This document shows positions 48,838 to 60,171 of a DNA stretch of 64,000 nt, in pieces. Origin of the DNA: Augochlora pura (Eukaryota; Arthropoda; Insecta; Hymenoptera; Halictidae); assembly GCF_028453695.1 (NCBI RefSeq), contig NC_135777.1:7677714-7741713 (forward strand), in the 5' to 3' direction. How positions within the stretch are numbered: the stretch's first letter is position 1; each line of letters begins with the position of its first letter. The notes beneath the pieces are model-generated. The model was not told the origin of the DNA. It saw only the letters and a list, made by a program, of their open reading frames with translations, and made no database searches. The translations under genes and the position numbers were made by a program.

Positions 48838-51800
48838 TCTATTCTTCTTATTCTGTTATTCCACCTGTGACTTTTCTCCCCCTTTTACACTACCTCCCGC
48901 CAATCCGTTTGCATTTATTACTTCTCTTGGATCGCCACGTTTCACAGTCTTGCCGTTCACCAACTTTCCACACCCTCTCCACCTCTTACTCCTCGGATTC
49001 CGAATCTAATAGTCGTGTAGCATTCGATCGATCCCTCTCGCTCTTTCCTTCAATTCTCACGCATTTCTCTTTCTCTTGATCGCTACCGACCCTCTGAATC
49101 TCTCTGTCTTTCGTGAAATAGAGATGCTACGTGAACTGGCTTGTCACGTGGATTGGCTTGTCTATCGACTTTTGGCACCGTTTATCATTAATCGAGGACC
49201 GATTCAGTCCTTTTTCATCTCTCTTATATAATATCTTTTCCCGCCTTTCGTTCTGCTTCCTTTTCTTCTATATTTGGTTTCTTCTCTTGTGTTTATCTTT
49301 TTTTTGGTTTCGTCTCCTCTCTTCTCTTTCGTGGTTCTATTATGGGAAGCGCTGCGTGTACTATGTATAACAGGGACAATATCTCCCGTCATTCAAGAGG
49401 ATACAGGAGGAGATATCTTTATTGTCACATCATTGCAGATGTTCGAAAGGTCATCAGCTAGTCCCTGACATGATCACTGAAAATACAACAATTTTGTTAG
49501 ATTAATTTGCATTTCTTAGTTTTCCTTAGACGTAGTATTAACCGTCGCGTAGACTCTAAATTCTCCTCCCACTATCTAGTAGTTAGGCTAAAGGTATACA
49601 CCGACAGGAGAGGTAACAGCCGCGTAACTATTTTTCCGACATGAAGGACGATTCTAATATCTATATAACGAGTCACGTTTACACGGAACAACGATCATGC
49701 GTGTCTGCTGCGAAAACGATCGAATAGATTTCGTGTTGTACGAATACCGAAAGAACTTTTATGTTCGACGCGCGGAAACTGTTAAGAAAGCGCACGACAA
49801 CATTGTTGACGATCGTTGCGTAAAGTCTCGAAACCTCCCGGTTTAACGGAGATCGGTCGGTGATCAAGAAAAATGTGATCCCAACCGTGACACGATATCG
49901 CAAACGTTAGCGAGATGAATGAAGCGGATCAGGGCATTGCGTGGATGTGTCACGGATAATAATAGGGGTGGTGTCGCGGGTGGGTTACTGAACCGGTGTG
50001 TGACGACTCTTCGACAACGTAATACGTAATTCTCCATGCACACGAAATTGTGCAACATTCAAACGCGTTTTCTCGAAGGAGCGTTTATTGCATGATTTTC
50101 GCTGTCGACTCCCAAAGAGATAACGCGATCCGAATGTTCGCCCCGAAACAACGGTCGCGACTAACGAAAGTGATTGAAACAGTCGAGCTAGTCAACGGTA
50201 AAACAACATCGCGAGCAATAGTTCCAAGTTAGATCTCCGAACGCACGTCTATTTGCTAACTCGCGAGGGAAAGAGCTGCTGCTAGTAGTACAATGTGTTG
50301 CAGAGTCAACGAATCGCCCGACAGGGACCAAATGAAACTTTCGATTAGCTCTCAGTCGAAACGTTCGAGCACAGAAGACCCGTGCGACAGGAACTTTTTA
50401 AACACTACATCGATTTCAAGCCTGATGCAGGTAACACTTGACATCCGCGTCTAAACATGAATGACGGGTGTATAAGCCGGCCACTTTTGTCGTATCCTCA
50501 CGGTGCTCGACTTTCGTCGATTTGCTGGTCATCGGTAATTAGATCACGGCTATCACGAGCAAAATGTAGCTATCCCAGGTAAGAAGTTCGAACAAATCGC
50601 GAACAATCTTTGACACCTGTTTTACGCGATTCCACAGGGAGCCGAGAGTTGTAGCGCGATCAACGAACACCGAACAGTTCTGTACATCGCAACGATGTAC
50701 CTGACCGAAACGACAGACACCGCCTAGTTTGGTGGCACCTCGCCACCCTGGCTTTCGGGTAAACACTGCGCCAGCCAGAATGCACCACCCGCTGTCCACC
50801 GTTCAATCAACGCCCCTCGATGTTCTACCCACCTTTCGGCCGAAGAAACCGAGCGATCTACCCACCCTCGATCCAAAATTCTTACGCCCCGGCCTCTCAG
50901 GTCCGTCACACCTTCTCCTACTATACGCTACCACTTCACTCCTTTCTTGCTGCGTTCTCTTTCATTCTTCGCCCTTTTACGTATACACCCCCGTCGTCGT
51001 TCTCTTCTGTTCTCTGTTTCTCTATCTCGTTCTCCCACTCCAACCCCTCTCGCAATCCCCTCGTTTACACAGAGACACGGACAGCCGTACCAGCTAGCAT
51101 ACGTCCACGCACAAGCGAAAAATCCTCGTCTTCGCTTCCATTCTTGTTCTTGTTCCACCCGCATACATGTACAACGTCGTATGCACGCCCCGCTGCCGCG
51201 CCGCGACGTTCGGTTACTCTTTTACGTTACGTTACGTTAACTTTCGTTACGTTCCGTTTCGTATCGTCTCGTTACGGAGATCAGAACTCACCATCAGCGA
51301 AAGCATCCTCCGGGGGGGTGTGTAACTTCTCGAACTCGCGGGGCGTAACAACAAAACACAGCAAAAGACAACGGGCCGCGGAATGAGAGAGCGAGAAAGC
51401 AGAGGGCAAGGAGTGGTGAGAACGACGGTACAGATACGTAGAAGGGAGAAATGGGAGGGAAGGAGAAAAAAGAAAGCGAAGCTGTGCAAATAAGTAAGAG
51501 ATAGCAAGATAAACGTGCAAGCGGAGAGGGGTTAGCGAGGGTGCCAAAGAAGGGATGGGCAACCGTGGTCGTAGTAGAGGGGTGGGATCATGGTATCCAC
51601 CCTTCCGAAAAGTAAATAATTCGCGAGCGGATTATCTATCGATGCGGCGCCGAGGATTAACCAAGGACCGAATCACTTGACCAACGGTGTCCTAAATTGG
51701 GAATACTATACGCCGAATATTTCCGGTATTTCGCGCGAAATCCTCGCGGACGACGTAGCCATGGATACTGCAGGATCGAGCAAAAGAGGCGACTGCCCCG

Positions 51801-52512
51801 TTACCCACCTCCCCTTCTTCTACGAATGCGCGCCCCTCGACCGAAAATGTCAATATCCTCTCTTGCTGCGCCCGCGATGCGCTCCATGTTACTCTGAACA
51901 GCCCTCTATGCGTTTTCTATTCCTCCCTCTCTCTACTACCCTCTTTCGCTCGCTTTCGACTCGCCTCGCCGCTCTTATCACTTTTTTTCACTGCTGTTCT
52001 CTCGATTTTTCCATCATTTGCCACTTCTTAACCCCCTGGATATTTCACCCTTTCCTTCTTTCGTCCTCTCTTCCCTTCCCCCTGGCGACCACCACCTCCC
52101 TCACTCTTCCCTACCACTTCCCTGCCCCCTTTCCTCTCTTCTCCACGGTTTTCTAGCTACCTATCCTCCTGCTCCATCCATCTCTCTTAGTCTCTACACC
52201 TTACTTGAGGTTCTCTCCGTTCTATCCCCTCGATCTGTTATTTATTTCCCACTGCGTTGTCTTCCTCGGTTTCCTCGAACGAACGGCAATGCCACGCGTA
52301 GACCGGAATTGTTTCTAATGTGATTTACAGTTTACACTATCGAGTCTCTTGCATCGTGATCCCGCACGATGTCGTTCACTTTTCATTTCGAACGATCGGT
52401 TCACTTTCATGTCACTGTACCATTCGGACTTTACTGCACCATGGTCCCACTGTTCAAGCTTTCGTTGGACTCACCGTGAAACGAGTACGGGGTGATCACT
52501 GTCACCGTCGTT

Positions 52513-52559
<47 letters not shown>

Positions 52560-54091
52560 AGTCGTAGTCGCCGTCACCGTCGTCGTCGTCGTCGTAGTCG
52601 CCGCCGTGCCTTTATACCGAGGCGTAACCATAGTGATTACCAATCGATAGTAAGCATGCGCGGTCCAATGTTCTGCGTATAAAATGAAAGAACCGCCCTT
52701 GCCTTTACTACCTCGTATAGTTTCTGATAAACATTGGAATTGTAACTGTAACCATGGCCTTTCAGACTTTTCCGTAGAATGCGAATACGTCTCCGATAAT
52801 GCTCTACTCGAGTTCCTTAAAGTTACGGTCGCTTAGGTACTATTTCACCTCTCTTTACGTTTTTCTCCGTTACCTACGTTTCCCACTCCTGCGATAAGAG
52901 AGGCAGCGCGGTATTTAGTCTCCCGAGTCAACAAACTGCACAAGCTTTTCATAACTTAGTAATTGAAGTACCTGCTATGCTATTTAAAATAAGACCATTG
53001 TAAAACCCACTTGAATACGGCAACACCATTAGAAAGTTTTCCTAAAGTCCCGGTGATGGTCACAATGAGCGAGTAAAGAAGTGAAGAATAAATTACGGTT
53101 GTAAATAGTATAGTTTATCTAGCGGATAGTATTGTTAAATTAAAAAGATAATTACATGGTTGAATAAAATGCAATTAAATTTCGAACGCAAAACTCTGAC
53201 GTATTCGCTATCACCTTCGTGGTTACAATATTTTATTAAGCAAAACATACCTACACGCCATCCTCCGACAAAGAAAGATTATTGTAGATCACCTGAATAT
53301 TGCACTACCGCGTTGTAACATCATATAATGATATATGTAGAATCATGATGACGTCATGAACATTGCACATACATATGTAACAACAGTGACAGATGTGCCA
53401 AAATAATAGAAACGTAGAATTTAGTGAGCATATAAAATAATTTTGCTGAAAAAGAGACAATTTCGAATAGGTAATGTGAAGGTGTCAAAACCAATGTTGC
53501 CTTGCCCGCGCCTAAACGCTCCATCTATCGGGTAACAAAAATTACAATAGAAGATGCAATTGGAGTACGGTAGATATATGAAAAGTAGATTCCCCTCGAA
53601 TAAAAAAGTTACTGTTTGCTTTTCTTTTTCTTCGGTTATAATCTAATATAGTAATCAACATAATAGGAAATATGTTAATAAAAATCAATTTGTTGTTTCG
53701 TTTTTTAATTATATCAACGCACATTTTCGTATTTTAGATTTGTGTACTAATCATGCTAATAATAAAATCTACTGCGTACATAAAATACCAGTATAAAATG
53801 ATACCGGTTATTAACAAAACAAAGACGACATAAAATACTAACGCTCAATTGATGTTGTCTATGTTCAAAGATCAGTTACATTACTTTTTCTTGCGATGCA
53901 GCATCGTTTAAAAATTTATTAAATTATACGTTGATGTATACGTCCATATAAACATTTTTGTTGTATTGATTAAGTCAAAATTCTTTTTGTACTTGAAACG
54001 TTCAACTGAAACGAAAACAAACATTTGGTTATAACCTATTTTCCAAGTTTAATGCTTTTCAGTGTTCAGTCGTAATCACTTAACTCGAAAA
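48838..54091. other. 5' flank of sif and intergenic region to RTN4IP1
   Basis: From 48.9 to 52.9 kb the DNA is CpG- and pyrimidine-rich on the plus strand, without a credible protein; it is the likely home of the sif type 1 promoter and 5' untranslated exons. Two consensus donors on the minus strand, ATG|GTGAGT at 51290-51291 and CACG|GTGAGT at 52473-52474, could end such exons. From 52.9 to 54.0 kb it returns to plain AT-rich DNA, with RTN4IP1 upstream sequence at the end. Confidence 0.5.
52501..52612 (+). repeat. (CGT)n trinucleotide repeat
   Basis: About 37 imperfect CGT/CGC units. It creates Arg-rich and Thr-rich open frames that are artefacts. Lies in the CpG-rich 5' flank of sif. Confidence 0.9.
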
Positions 54092-54341
54092 ATGCTAAAA
54101 AAGGCCGTATGGCATTTAAAATCAACATTTTGGAATGTTCAATCACGATCCGCTAGTAAGTTGTCAGTCAAACATAAGGAAAATATTGAAGACAAAATGC
54201 AAGCATGGCAGATACACTCGTATGGTGGCTTAGAAGAATTAAAATTATCAAATGTCAGAATTCCAATAATTGCTAGACCAACAGATGTATTAATAAAAGT
54301 CGAAGCGTCCAGCGTGAATCCAATAGACATTGCTATGACAA
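54092..54341 (+). CDS. RTN4IP1: RTN4IP1 exon 1
   Basis: Residues 1-83: mitochondrial presequence MLKKAVWHLKSTFW, then MQAWQIHSYGGLEELKLSN. Ends ACAA|GTATAA. Confidence 0.88.
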
Positions 54342-55681
54342 GTATAAAATTTCTTATTAATTAATATTTGCCTACATTTTAAGCTTAATCAAACAAGACG
54401 TGGTACATATTTTCTGTATGGTGTTTGTTAGGAGGATACGGATCAGCTGTTTTAAATTTTATGCGAAAAGCAAGGACACTTACCAATGGTGGACAATATG
54501 AAGGACTGGAATTACCTTTAACGCTTGGTAGAGATTTTTCTGGTATAGTAGTTTCAAAAGGACATGGTGTTGGCAGTAGATTAAAGTTAGGCGACAAAGT
54601 ATGGGGTGTCGTACCAGTTGAACAACAAGGTTGTCATGCTGGTTATGTAATTGTAGATAATACCTTGGTAAATGATACACTTCTATATATTAGATTAATG
54701 GAAAACAAACATGTGCTGTATATAGCATAAGAAGTATGTAAATAATGTAAAACAATATTTCTCCTTAGGTCAGTTTACAACCTAAGAATCTATCTTATAT
54801 CGAAGCAGCTAGTATATTATATGCAGGGCTTACAGCATGGTCTGCGTTATGGATTACTGGTGGATTATGTTATAAAACTGCAATGACTATCAGAAAGAAT
54901 AACAGAATTTTAATATTAGGTGGTTCAGGTGGTGTAGGAACTATGGCTATACAACTTGCAAAGGCTTGGAATATGCATGTATGTTTCATTCAGGGTTTCT
55001 ATTACTTATTGATTACAAGTACTATAAAAGTGTAAACACGATTGGTTTAGGTCATAACCACTTGCAGCAGCGATGCAGTTAATCTAGTGCATAAATTAGG
55101 AGCAGATGTTGTAATTGATTATAAACTGAATGATGCAGATTCCAAAATAATAATGGAGGGGCCGTATGTAACTCATTTATCAAACAAATATTCGAGCTGT
55201 ATTAAAAAAATATATTTATGATAATATTTGGCTGCAGATACAACATAATTTTGGATTGTGCTAATCAAGGACCCTATGAAATACGTTCAAAAGGTTATCC
55301 CCACTGTACATACATAACTTTAAATTCACCATTATTGAAAAATATTGATCAACATGGATTAATTGCTGGAGCTGTAAAAAACGTAGGAGAGTTGATAAGA
55401 TATAACGTTCCAACAGTTGAAAATAAAAGTTTCGTAAAATGGGGCTTTTTTACACCTTCAGAAACAGGAATTAAAACTCTTCAAGAATATATTGAAAATG
55501 GAGAGGTATATTTATTACTTTATAACTTTGTCACGTGTCAACTAGAATTATAACAACATACAATTAATTCTAGGTTGTCCCTGTAGTTAAAAAAGTATAT
55601 CCATTCCAAGAATTACCAGTGGCGTACAATCGAGTGGTACAGGGCCATTTAAGAGGTAAAATAGTTATTGATATGAGATAG
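54092..55681 (+). CDS. RTN4IP1: RTN4IP1 orthologue, mitochondrial NADPH-dependent quinone-oxidoreductase-type protein (6 exons)
   Basis: Exons 54092-54341, 54432-54667, 54769-54978, 55051-55163, 55238-55505 and 55574-55681 join in phase into 394 codons, close to the roughly 396 of human RTN4IP1. The protein is a medium-chain dehydrogenase/reductase of the zeta-crystallin type. A basic N-terminus without acidic residues fits a mitochondrial presequence. SSVNPIDIAM and LPLTLGRDFSG belong to the N-terminal catalytic fold, and GGSGGVGTMAIQLA is the NADPH-binding Rossmann loop. The C-terminus GHLRGKIVIDMR matches the family's GHARGK end. In other animals the protein supports coenzyme Q synthesis and respiratory complex function (established knowledge). 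The ATG at 54092 was taken because an upstream GTG is not a plausible start. It is tail to tail with WARS2. Confidence 0.92.
54432..54667 (+). CDS. RTN4IP1: RTN4IP1 exon 2
   Basis: GYGSAVLNFMRKA to GCHAGYVIVDNTL, with the conserved LTLGRDFSG. Acceptor GTTAG, donor TTG|GTAAAT. Confidence 0.9.
54769..54978 (+). CDS. RTN4IP1: RTN4IP1 exon 3, NADPH-binding loop
   Basis: VSLQPKNLSYIEAAS, LTAWSALW and ILGGSGGVGTMAIQLAKAW. Acceptor CCTTAG, donor CAT|GTATGT. Confidence 0.92.
55051..55163 (+). CDS. RTN4IP1: RTN4IP1 exon 4
   Basis: VITTCSSDAVNLVHKLGADV then VIDYK, the second half of the Rossmann fold. Acceptor GTTTAG, donor GCC|GTATGT. Confidence 0.9.
55238..55505 (+). CDS. RTN4IP1: RTN4IP1 exon 5
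   Basis: YNIILDCANQGPYE through KWGFFTPSETGIKTLQEYIE. Acceptor CTGCAG, donor GAG|GTATAT. Confidence 0.9.
55574..55681 (+). CDS. RTN4IP1: RTN4IP1 exon 6, C-terminus
   Basis: VVPVVKKVYPFQELPVAYNR then GHLRGKIVIDMR and a TAG stop. Poly(A) hexamer AATAAA at 55773-55778. Confidence 0.9.
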   Translation, partial: VVPVVKKVYPFQELPVAYNRVVQGHLRGKIVIDMR

Positions 55682-55769
55682 CATTACCAATTCAAAAAAT
55701 TATAAAATATAGCAGGTGTGTGTAAAACAGAAATTCGTCTGTGATCGTCAATTAGAATATGTGTTTGAC

Positions 55770-55778
55770 TTTAATAAA
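55770..55778. terminator. overlapping poly(A) hexamers for RTN4IP1 (+) and WARS2 (-)
   Basis: TTTAATAAA reads AATAAA on the plus strand (92 bases after the RTN4IP1 stop) and ATTAAA on the minus strand (10 bases after the WARS2 stop). Both 3' ends therefore probably share this site. Confidence 0.5.
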
Positions 55779-55784
55779 TTCTAA

Positions 55785-56022
55785 TTACATTTTGTACATA
55801 GTACATTGTACAGCCTGGTCTTTAATGTGTTGAAAATTGCCATCTCCAAAGCCTACTTTGTCTCGAACCTGCTGCCAAGTTTCTTCCGCAATTTCTGTTG
55901 CTCTTTCCTTTCCATCTTTCAACACTTCGCTTAAATATGCTGGTTCCTTCATTAATCTTGAGAATTCTTCTCTTATTGGAGACAGCTTTTCTATAATTAA
56001 GTCTGCTAATAGCAATTTGTAT
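55785..56022 (-). CDS. WARS2: WARS2 exon 6, C-terminal helical domain
   Basis: YKLLLADLIIEKLSPIREEF to VGFGDGNFQHIKDQ and a TAA stop. About 18 residues longer than the human end. Confidence 0.9.
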
Positions 56023-57401
56023 CTGTACACATGAATGAAAAAAATATAAAAATCTACAATAATTACATAATTTGTAACATGGAATATACAAAATTCTTAA
56101 TTTCCCTACTGTGCGGTATTCAATCCTTGCATCTCGAAACATATCTCGTCTGACGTTTTTCCAGTAAACATAGAATGAATGGTGATTAAATTAGCAACTC
56201 CAGGTCGTTCATTCGGGTCATAAGTTATCTCAGATGTAAAATCGGTTATGGCTTTCTTTATTTTCTCTTTCAAAACGTTTGGTTTATCCAATATGTTTAT
56301 TGTACCCTTTGGGCTTTGGCTTGACTTAGACATTTTTTTCATTGGATCACGCAATGACTTTATTCGCTGACTTGCATCTTCTGTAATATAAAAATAGAGG
56401 AGCAATTGTTTTACATATCCACAAAGTATATATATTGTGATAAAGGTTACCATTTATTAAAGCATGTGGCACACAAAATATCTTGCCAATTTTATTATTA
56501 AACGAAGTAGCCAATTCTTGTGCTAATTCAATATGCTGAATTTGATCTTTACCACATGGAACATGGGTTGCTCTGCACCATATAATTTACATAAGTATTA
56601 TATATGAGCCTTTAGAAAATAATCTATGTAAAACATTTATTCCAACAATACTACATATTGACAAGTCAAATAAATTGAAAAAAATATACTGTGAATATTT
56701 TATATGAAATACTCACTTATACAATAATATATCAGCTGCTTGAAGAACAGGATATACATATAAACCCAATGGGACAAATTTTACCATTTGGCTTTTCTCT
56801 TTAAACTGAGGTAAGTGTGCTAATCTTGCTAAAGTTGTTATACATCCAAGAACCCAACATAATTCTGCATGCATAGGTACTGCAGATTGTTGAAATAATA
56901 TGCTCTTCTTTGGATCTATACCACATGCTAATAATGTAGCTGTCATTTTCATTATATTGTTGTATAATTTTATGCGGTCCTAGAATATTTAGTTCCAACA
57001 GAGTTCCATTTAAATAACTGCAATGTACTTTCAAAGTAAAAATGATATTGCAATTTAAAAACTCACTTGAGGTAAGGTGATAGCATGCATATCTACTACA
57101 CTCCAAATAACATTTTCTTCCGTATATTGCATTTCTACCCATTTTTTAATAGCACCCAAATAATTTCCTATATGAACATCTCCAGTTGGTTGTATTCCGG
57201 AAAATATTCGCCTCGGATAATCCGACTTGCAACCCTGTACATTTGATTTTATGTTGTTTATATATCATTTCATGTATTTTTTACATGTGTTTATATGTAT
57301 GAAAATCCAACCATGCCACTGCTGTATCGTCTTCTGTATATACATTCGTAAGTAACACAACGTGTCTGAGACACTACAGTATTTCTTAGCAGCGTCAACA
57401 T
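55785..57401 (-). CDS. WARS2: WARS2 orthologue, mitochondrial tryptophanyl-tRNA synthetase (6 exons)
   Basis: Charges mitochondrial tRNA-Trp with tryptophan (class Ic synthetase). Exons 57312-57401, 57067-57234, 56717-56979, 56451-56572, 56110-56380 and 55785-56022 join in phase into 383 codons (human about 360). Seen: a basic N-terminus fitting a mitochondrial presequence; GIQPTGDVHIGNYLGA with the HIGH-type motif; MKKMSKSSQ with KMSKS; LQAADILLYK and HVPCGKDQIQHIE of the Rossmann core; and the C-terminal anticodon-binding helices (YKLLLADLIIEKL). The first exon ends at a weak donor (ATG|GTTGGA), so residues around 25-35 are uncertain. The C-terminus is longer than in human WARS2. Confidence 0.92.
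56110..56380 (-). CDS. WARS2: WARS2 exon 5, KMSKS motif
   Basis: IKSLRDPMKKMSKSSQSPKG and AITDFTSEITYDPNERPGVA. Acceptor ATTACAG; donor CA|GTAGGG completes Gln with exon 6. Confidence 0.92.
56451..56572 (-). CDS. WARS2: WARS2 exon 4
   Basis: ATHVPCGKDQIQHIELAQEL and FNNKIGKIFCVPHALIN. Acceptor GTGCAG, donor ATG|GTAACC. Confidence 0.9.
56717..56979 (-). CDS. WARS2: WARS2 exon 3, catalytic core
   Basis: LLACGIDPKKSILFQQSAVP and VYPVLQAADILLYK. Acceptor TTCTAG; donor AA|GTGAGT completes Lys with exon 4. Confidence 0.93.
57067..57234 (-). CDS. WARS2: WARS2 exon 2, HIGH motif
   Basis: RIFSGIQPTGDVHIGNYLGA then VVDMHAITLPQ. Acceptor GTACAG, donor CAA|GTGAGT. Confidence 0.93.
57312..57401 (-). 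CDS. WARS2: WARS2 exon 1, mitochondrial presequence
   Basis: MLTLLRNTVVSQTRC, then YRRRYSSGM, rich in Arg and Ser without acidic residues until Glu19. Phase fits exon 2, but the donor GTTGGA is weak, so the exon end is the least secure in the gene. Confidence 0.65.
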
Positions 57402-57574
57402 TTAGTATAAACTACTAAAAGACGTAATTCTGGAATAATTTTATCATTGAATCCCAATATTGAATCTGTAAACTATGCACACCTAAAGCTACCTTTTCAA
57501 AGCATTATGAACGCTATGCTTCAAACACCACGTATTATGTATTCTTTGACATACATGTCCCGTGAGATAGGTAT

Positions 57575-57924
57575 TGTTGCGGTCTGGATTGTTTGATGTA
57601 GGGAATTCGGTGTGGTTTGGATGCCCGTGGAGCGCTGAGCCGCCCTGCTCGTGAAAGGTTGTAGAGAGATATACAAACTCTGATAACTTTAAGCAAAAGG
57701 TACTTTATTTGTAGAGCTCTAAGATGTACTTTCTTCGACTGTTCAATTAAATCTGAGGTTTTTCGTGGAGTTCTGCATTTTCTTCCAGCTTCTTTTCCTT
57801 CCCTCCTTCTTAGCCATTAGGAAAATTAGCTGAGCGCTGATGAATTTGCTGGACGTTGATTGAGAACCCACCGGAACGAATGGTGTGCGGGTGTGCCGCG
57901 CACGAAGATTTCGGCTCGAGAACT

Positions 57925-57979
<55 letters not shown>

Positions 57980-58193
57980 CAGAGTGGGTTCCGAGAAGTC
58001 CTTGTCCAAAGATTTACGACATCCTGTACTTGAGAGATCCGGTTTTGTTATTGTGACTCGTCTAGTTCGTGTGAAATTGGAGAGGATCTTACGAGAGGCT
58101 ACGTGACTTTCTCTACATTCCTCGATTAGTCTCGCTAAATAAAGAAAAGGCTCAACGAAGAATTTGTGGGAACTCTCTCATTATCTCCTTACA
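57575..58193 (+). mobile_element. possible solo LTR (about 619 bp)
   Basis: Begins TGTTGCGG and ends CCTTACA (TGT...ACA), flanked on both sides by TAT. It has internal AATAAA (58136-58141) about 50 bases before the end, as expected for a plus-oriented LTR, and differs in composition from its AT-rich flanks. No coding domain is present. The target duplication is too short to be decisive, so this is inference. Confidence 0.35.
57927..57976 (+). repeat. (GA)n microsatellite, 50 bases pure
   Basis: Uninterrupted GA repeat inside the possible LTR; antisense frames here give Leu/Ser runs that are artefacts. Confidence 0.95.
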
Positions 58194-58602
58194 TATTCTC
58201 AGTTATTTCTCTCGGGCGATACTGTATCTCTATATAAGTATACGATCTAAATTTGTATTTATATTCGAATTTCCCTCCTGTCGCCATTTATTGGAAACGT
58301 ATAATTTAGTAGCGCAGTCGTAATATAAATTAGTGGCTATGTTCGCGTCGCTTATGAAACGTGATAACGTAACAGCAGAAAGCCTGGGGGAAACACAATT
58401 ACGAATTTCACATGTGCGTAACACTTTCTTTAGAAGAATATTCTATGACCAAAACAATTGAAGATTACCAATTCCCGCGAAAATTCTGTTTTGTTTTGTA
58501 TAACGTTCTATTCGACCTTATTATACACATGTCGACATCATTTTGTGGGCCGTAGTATTGTTAGTTTCCTGAAAATTAAATTGAACTTAACGAAAAGTGA
58601 AC

Positions 58603-58852
58603 ATGTGGTCATTAGATACTACTTCCGTAGGTGACTTTTTAGATAATAGTCGAAAAAAAGGACAGGCTCTTTGGAAAGTACAAAGACCGCAAAACATTGT
58701 CCCAGTATTGATAGTACAGTTGGTTACTGAAACTCCTATCGATAACATAGAATTTGTGGGCATGCCTATGCGTATGTTCTCAATTCTTGCAATAGTGCGA
58801 AATATTAGAGAAACCGTAAGAGAAATATCTTATGATATTGAAGATGACTCAG
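58603..58852 (+). CDS. RPA2: RPA2 exon 1, N-terminus and first OB-fold strands
   Basis: MWSLDTTSVGDFLDNSRKKG through VREISYDIEDDS. Donor TCAG|GTATAA, one base carried over. The N-terminal phosphorylation region is short, with few Ser/Thr. Confidence 0.9.
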
Positions 58853-59391
58853 GTATAATTTATTAGCTTTTATATTTTTGCTTTGATTTATCAATATACA
58901 TATATATATGTATATGCATATATGTATGTTTAGGTAAACTAACAGCAGTGAAATGGTTACAAGCAGATAAAAAAGCATCAGACTTTAATGTGAAGATGAA
59001 TGCGTATGCTCGCTTTATTGGATTACTTAGAGAACAAAATGATAAACGGTACCTTCTTATTTTCCATATGTATCCATTACAAGATTTAAATGAGTTGACG
59101 TGTCATTTTCTTGAGGTTATTTACATTGCATTGAAACGTAAAGAAAAGATGAAATCAAAGATAAAACAAAGAACTAGTCAAAATGATTCTTGTCATGGAT
59201 TGGTAGGAAATCAAGCTTTAATTTATAAAATTATTGAAGCAAACAATACAGTTGAAAATGGTATTGAAAAATCTGAAATTAAAAAACAAATTCCAAGAAA
59301 TATTTGGTCAGACATAGATACTATATTAGAAGAACTAGCTTCTGAAGGTCTCATATATACATGTAGAAAAGATTACTTCAAAACAACTTAA
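58603..59391 (+). CDS. RPA2: RPA2 orthologue, replication protein A 32-kDa subunit (2 exons)
   Basis: Middle subunit of the trimeric single-strand DNA-binding complex used in replication and repair in the nucleus. Exons 58603-58852 and 58934-59391 give 235 codons; most orthologues have about 250-270, the difference being a short N-terminal Gly/Ser region. Seen: QRPQNIVPVLIVQLVTE and YDIEDDSGKLTAVKWLQADK of the OB fold (DBD-D), FIGLLREQNDKRYLLIFHMY, and a C-terminal winged helix with IPRNIWSDIDTILEELASEG then LIYTCRKDYFKTT. The ATG at 58603 was taken as the start; a GTG six bases upstream is not plausible. First poly(A) hexamer at 59437-59442. Confidence 0.92.
58934..59391 (+). CDS. RPA2: RPA2 exon 2, rest of OB fold and winged helix
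   Basis: KLTAVKWLQADKKASDFNVK to DYFKTT and a TAA stop. Acceptor GTTTAG. The central linker is Lys-rich (KRKEKMKSKIKQRTS). Confidence 0.92.
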
Positions 59392-60171
59392 GTGTATACA
59401 GTATTATACAGTAAAGTTATATTTAATTATATACATAATAAATCTACTTATAAACTCATGTGCACTAAAATGTGGTTCTTGGACCATTATTTTATGTGAG
59501 ATTACCAAGAGACCAGACAACTGGCGTGCTTGTTTATATTGAAATTATAGTCTACATACTAAGTCATGAAATTATTTTGTTACGATTTAAATATAAAAAA
59601 TAAGTGTTCTCTAAGCATAAATGTTCCTAATAATATAAATAGTGTTATCAGTTGATGGTAGATTAGTGGTTAAATTCTTGTAATATTGTTACAAATTGTA
59701 ATATTGTTATTGTAGAAATAAAATAGAGATCTTTTCCGAATTTTGAATTTATTAAACTATCATAATAAGTCAGCATTGCACTTTTTATATTTTTCTTCAT
59801 TTGTAATTTTGTAAACAGGTACAAATTTTGTATACACATTTTATTATTTAATCTAATATATAGATATAATTACATTTTTTAAGTTATATAGAAACCTTTA
59901 TACATTAAATGCAATAGTTCCCATGATATAAAGAAATGAGTTTATGGAAAGGTAAAACAAGTAAATAATAGTACACACAAATTTTCGATACAAAAATACT
60001 AATATAGTATTGATCATCTACAATTATCCATACATACATCTTATGTATCAATGCATAAATTTAAAAACAGAAATGATAAAAATTTCATACTAACAATCAT
60101 ATTAACAAAATCGTGCCACCTGACAAATTTTGAATTCATGTAGATATATTAGACACAATAAACAATTTCCG
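59392..60171. other. intergenic, convergent 3' ends of RPA2 and the zinc-finger gene
   Basis: AT-rich, with several AATAAA hexamers on the plus strand (59437; near 59716) and TTTATT on the plus strand that would serve the minus-strand gene. No coding signal. Confidence 0.6.

Larger units (their letters stand above)
57402..58602. other. divergent intergenic region WARS2 / RPA2
   Basis: Both genes start outward from this 1.2-kb stretch. It contains a GC-richer block (57575-58193) that looks inserted, including a long GA repeat. The remaining bases near each ATG probably hold the promoters; no TATA box is evident. Confidence 0.6.

Noticed and set aside
50539..51507. Multiple overlapping frames on both strands in the CpG-rich island
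   Set aside because: They arise because GC-rich DNA has few stop codons; no family or splice support.
52320..52682. Arg-rich plus-strand frame of 120 codons and Thr-rich minus-strand frame
   Set aside because: Both are produced by the (CGT)n repeat; no start context, domain or splice support.
57743..58009. Minus-strand 88-codon frame
   Set aside because: Its core is a Leu/Ser run made by the GA repeat.
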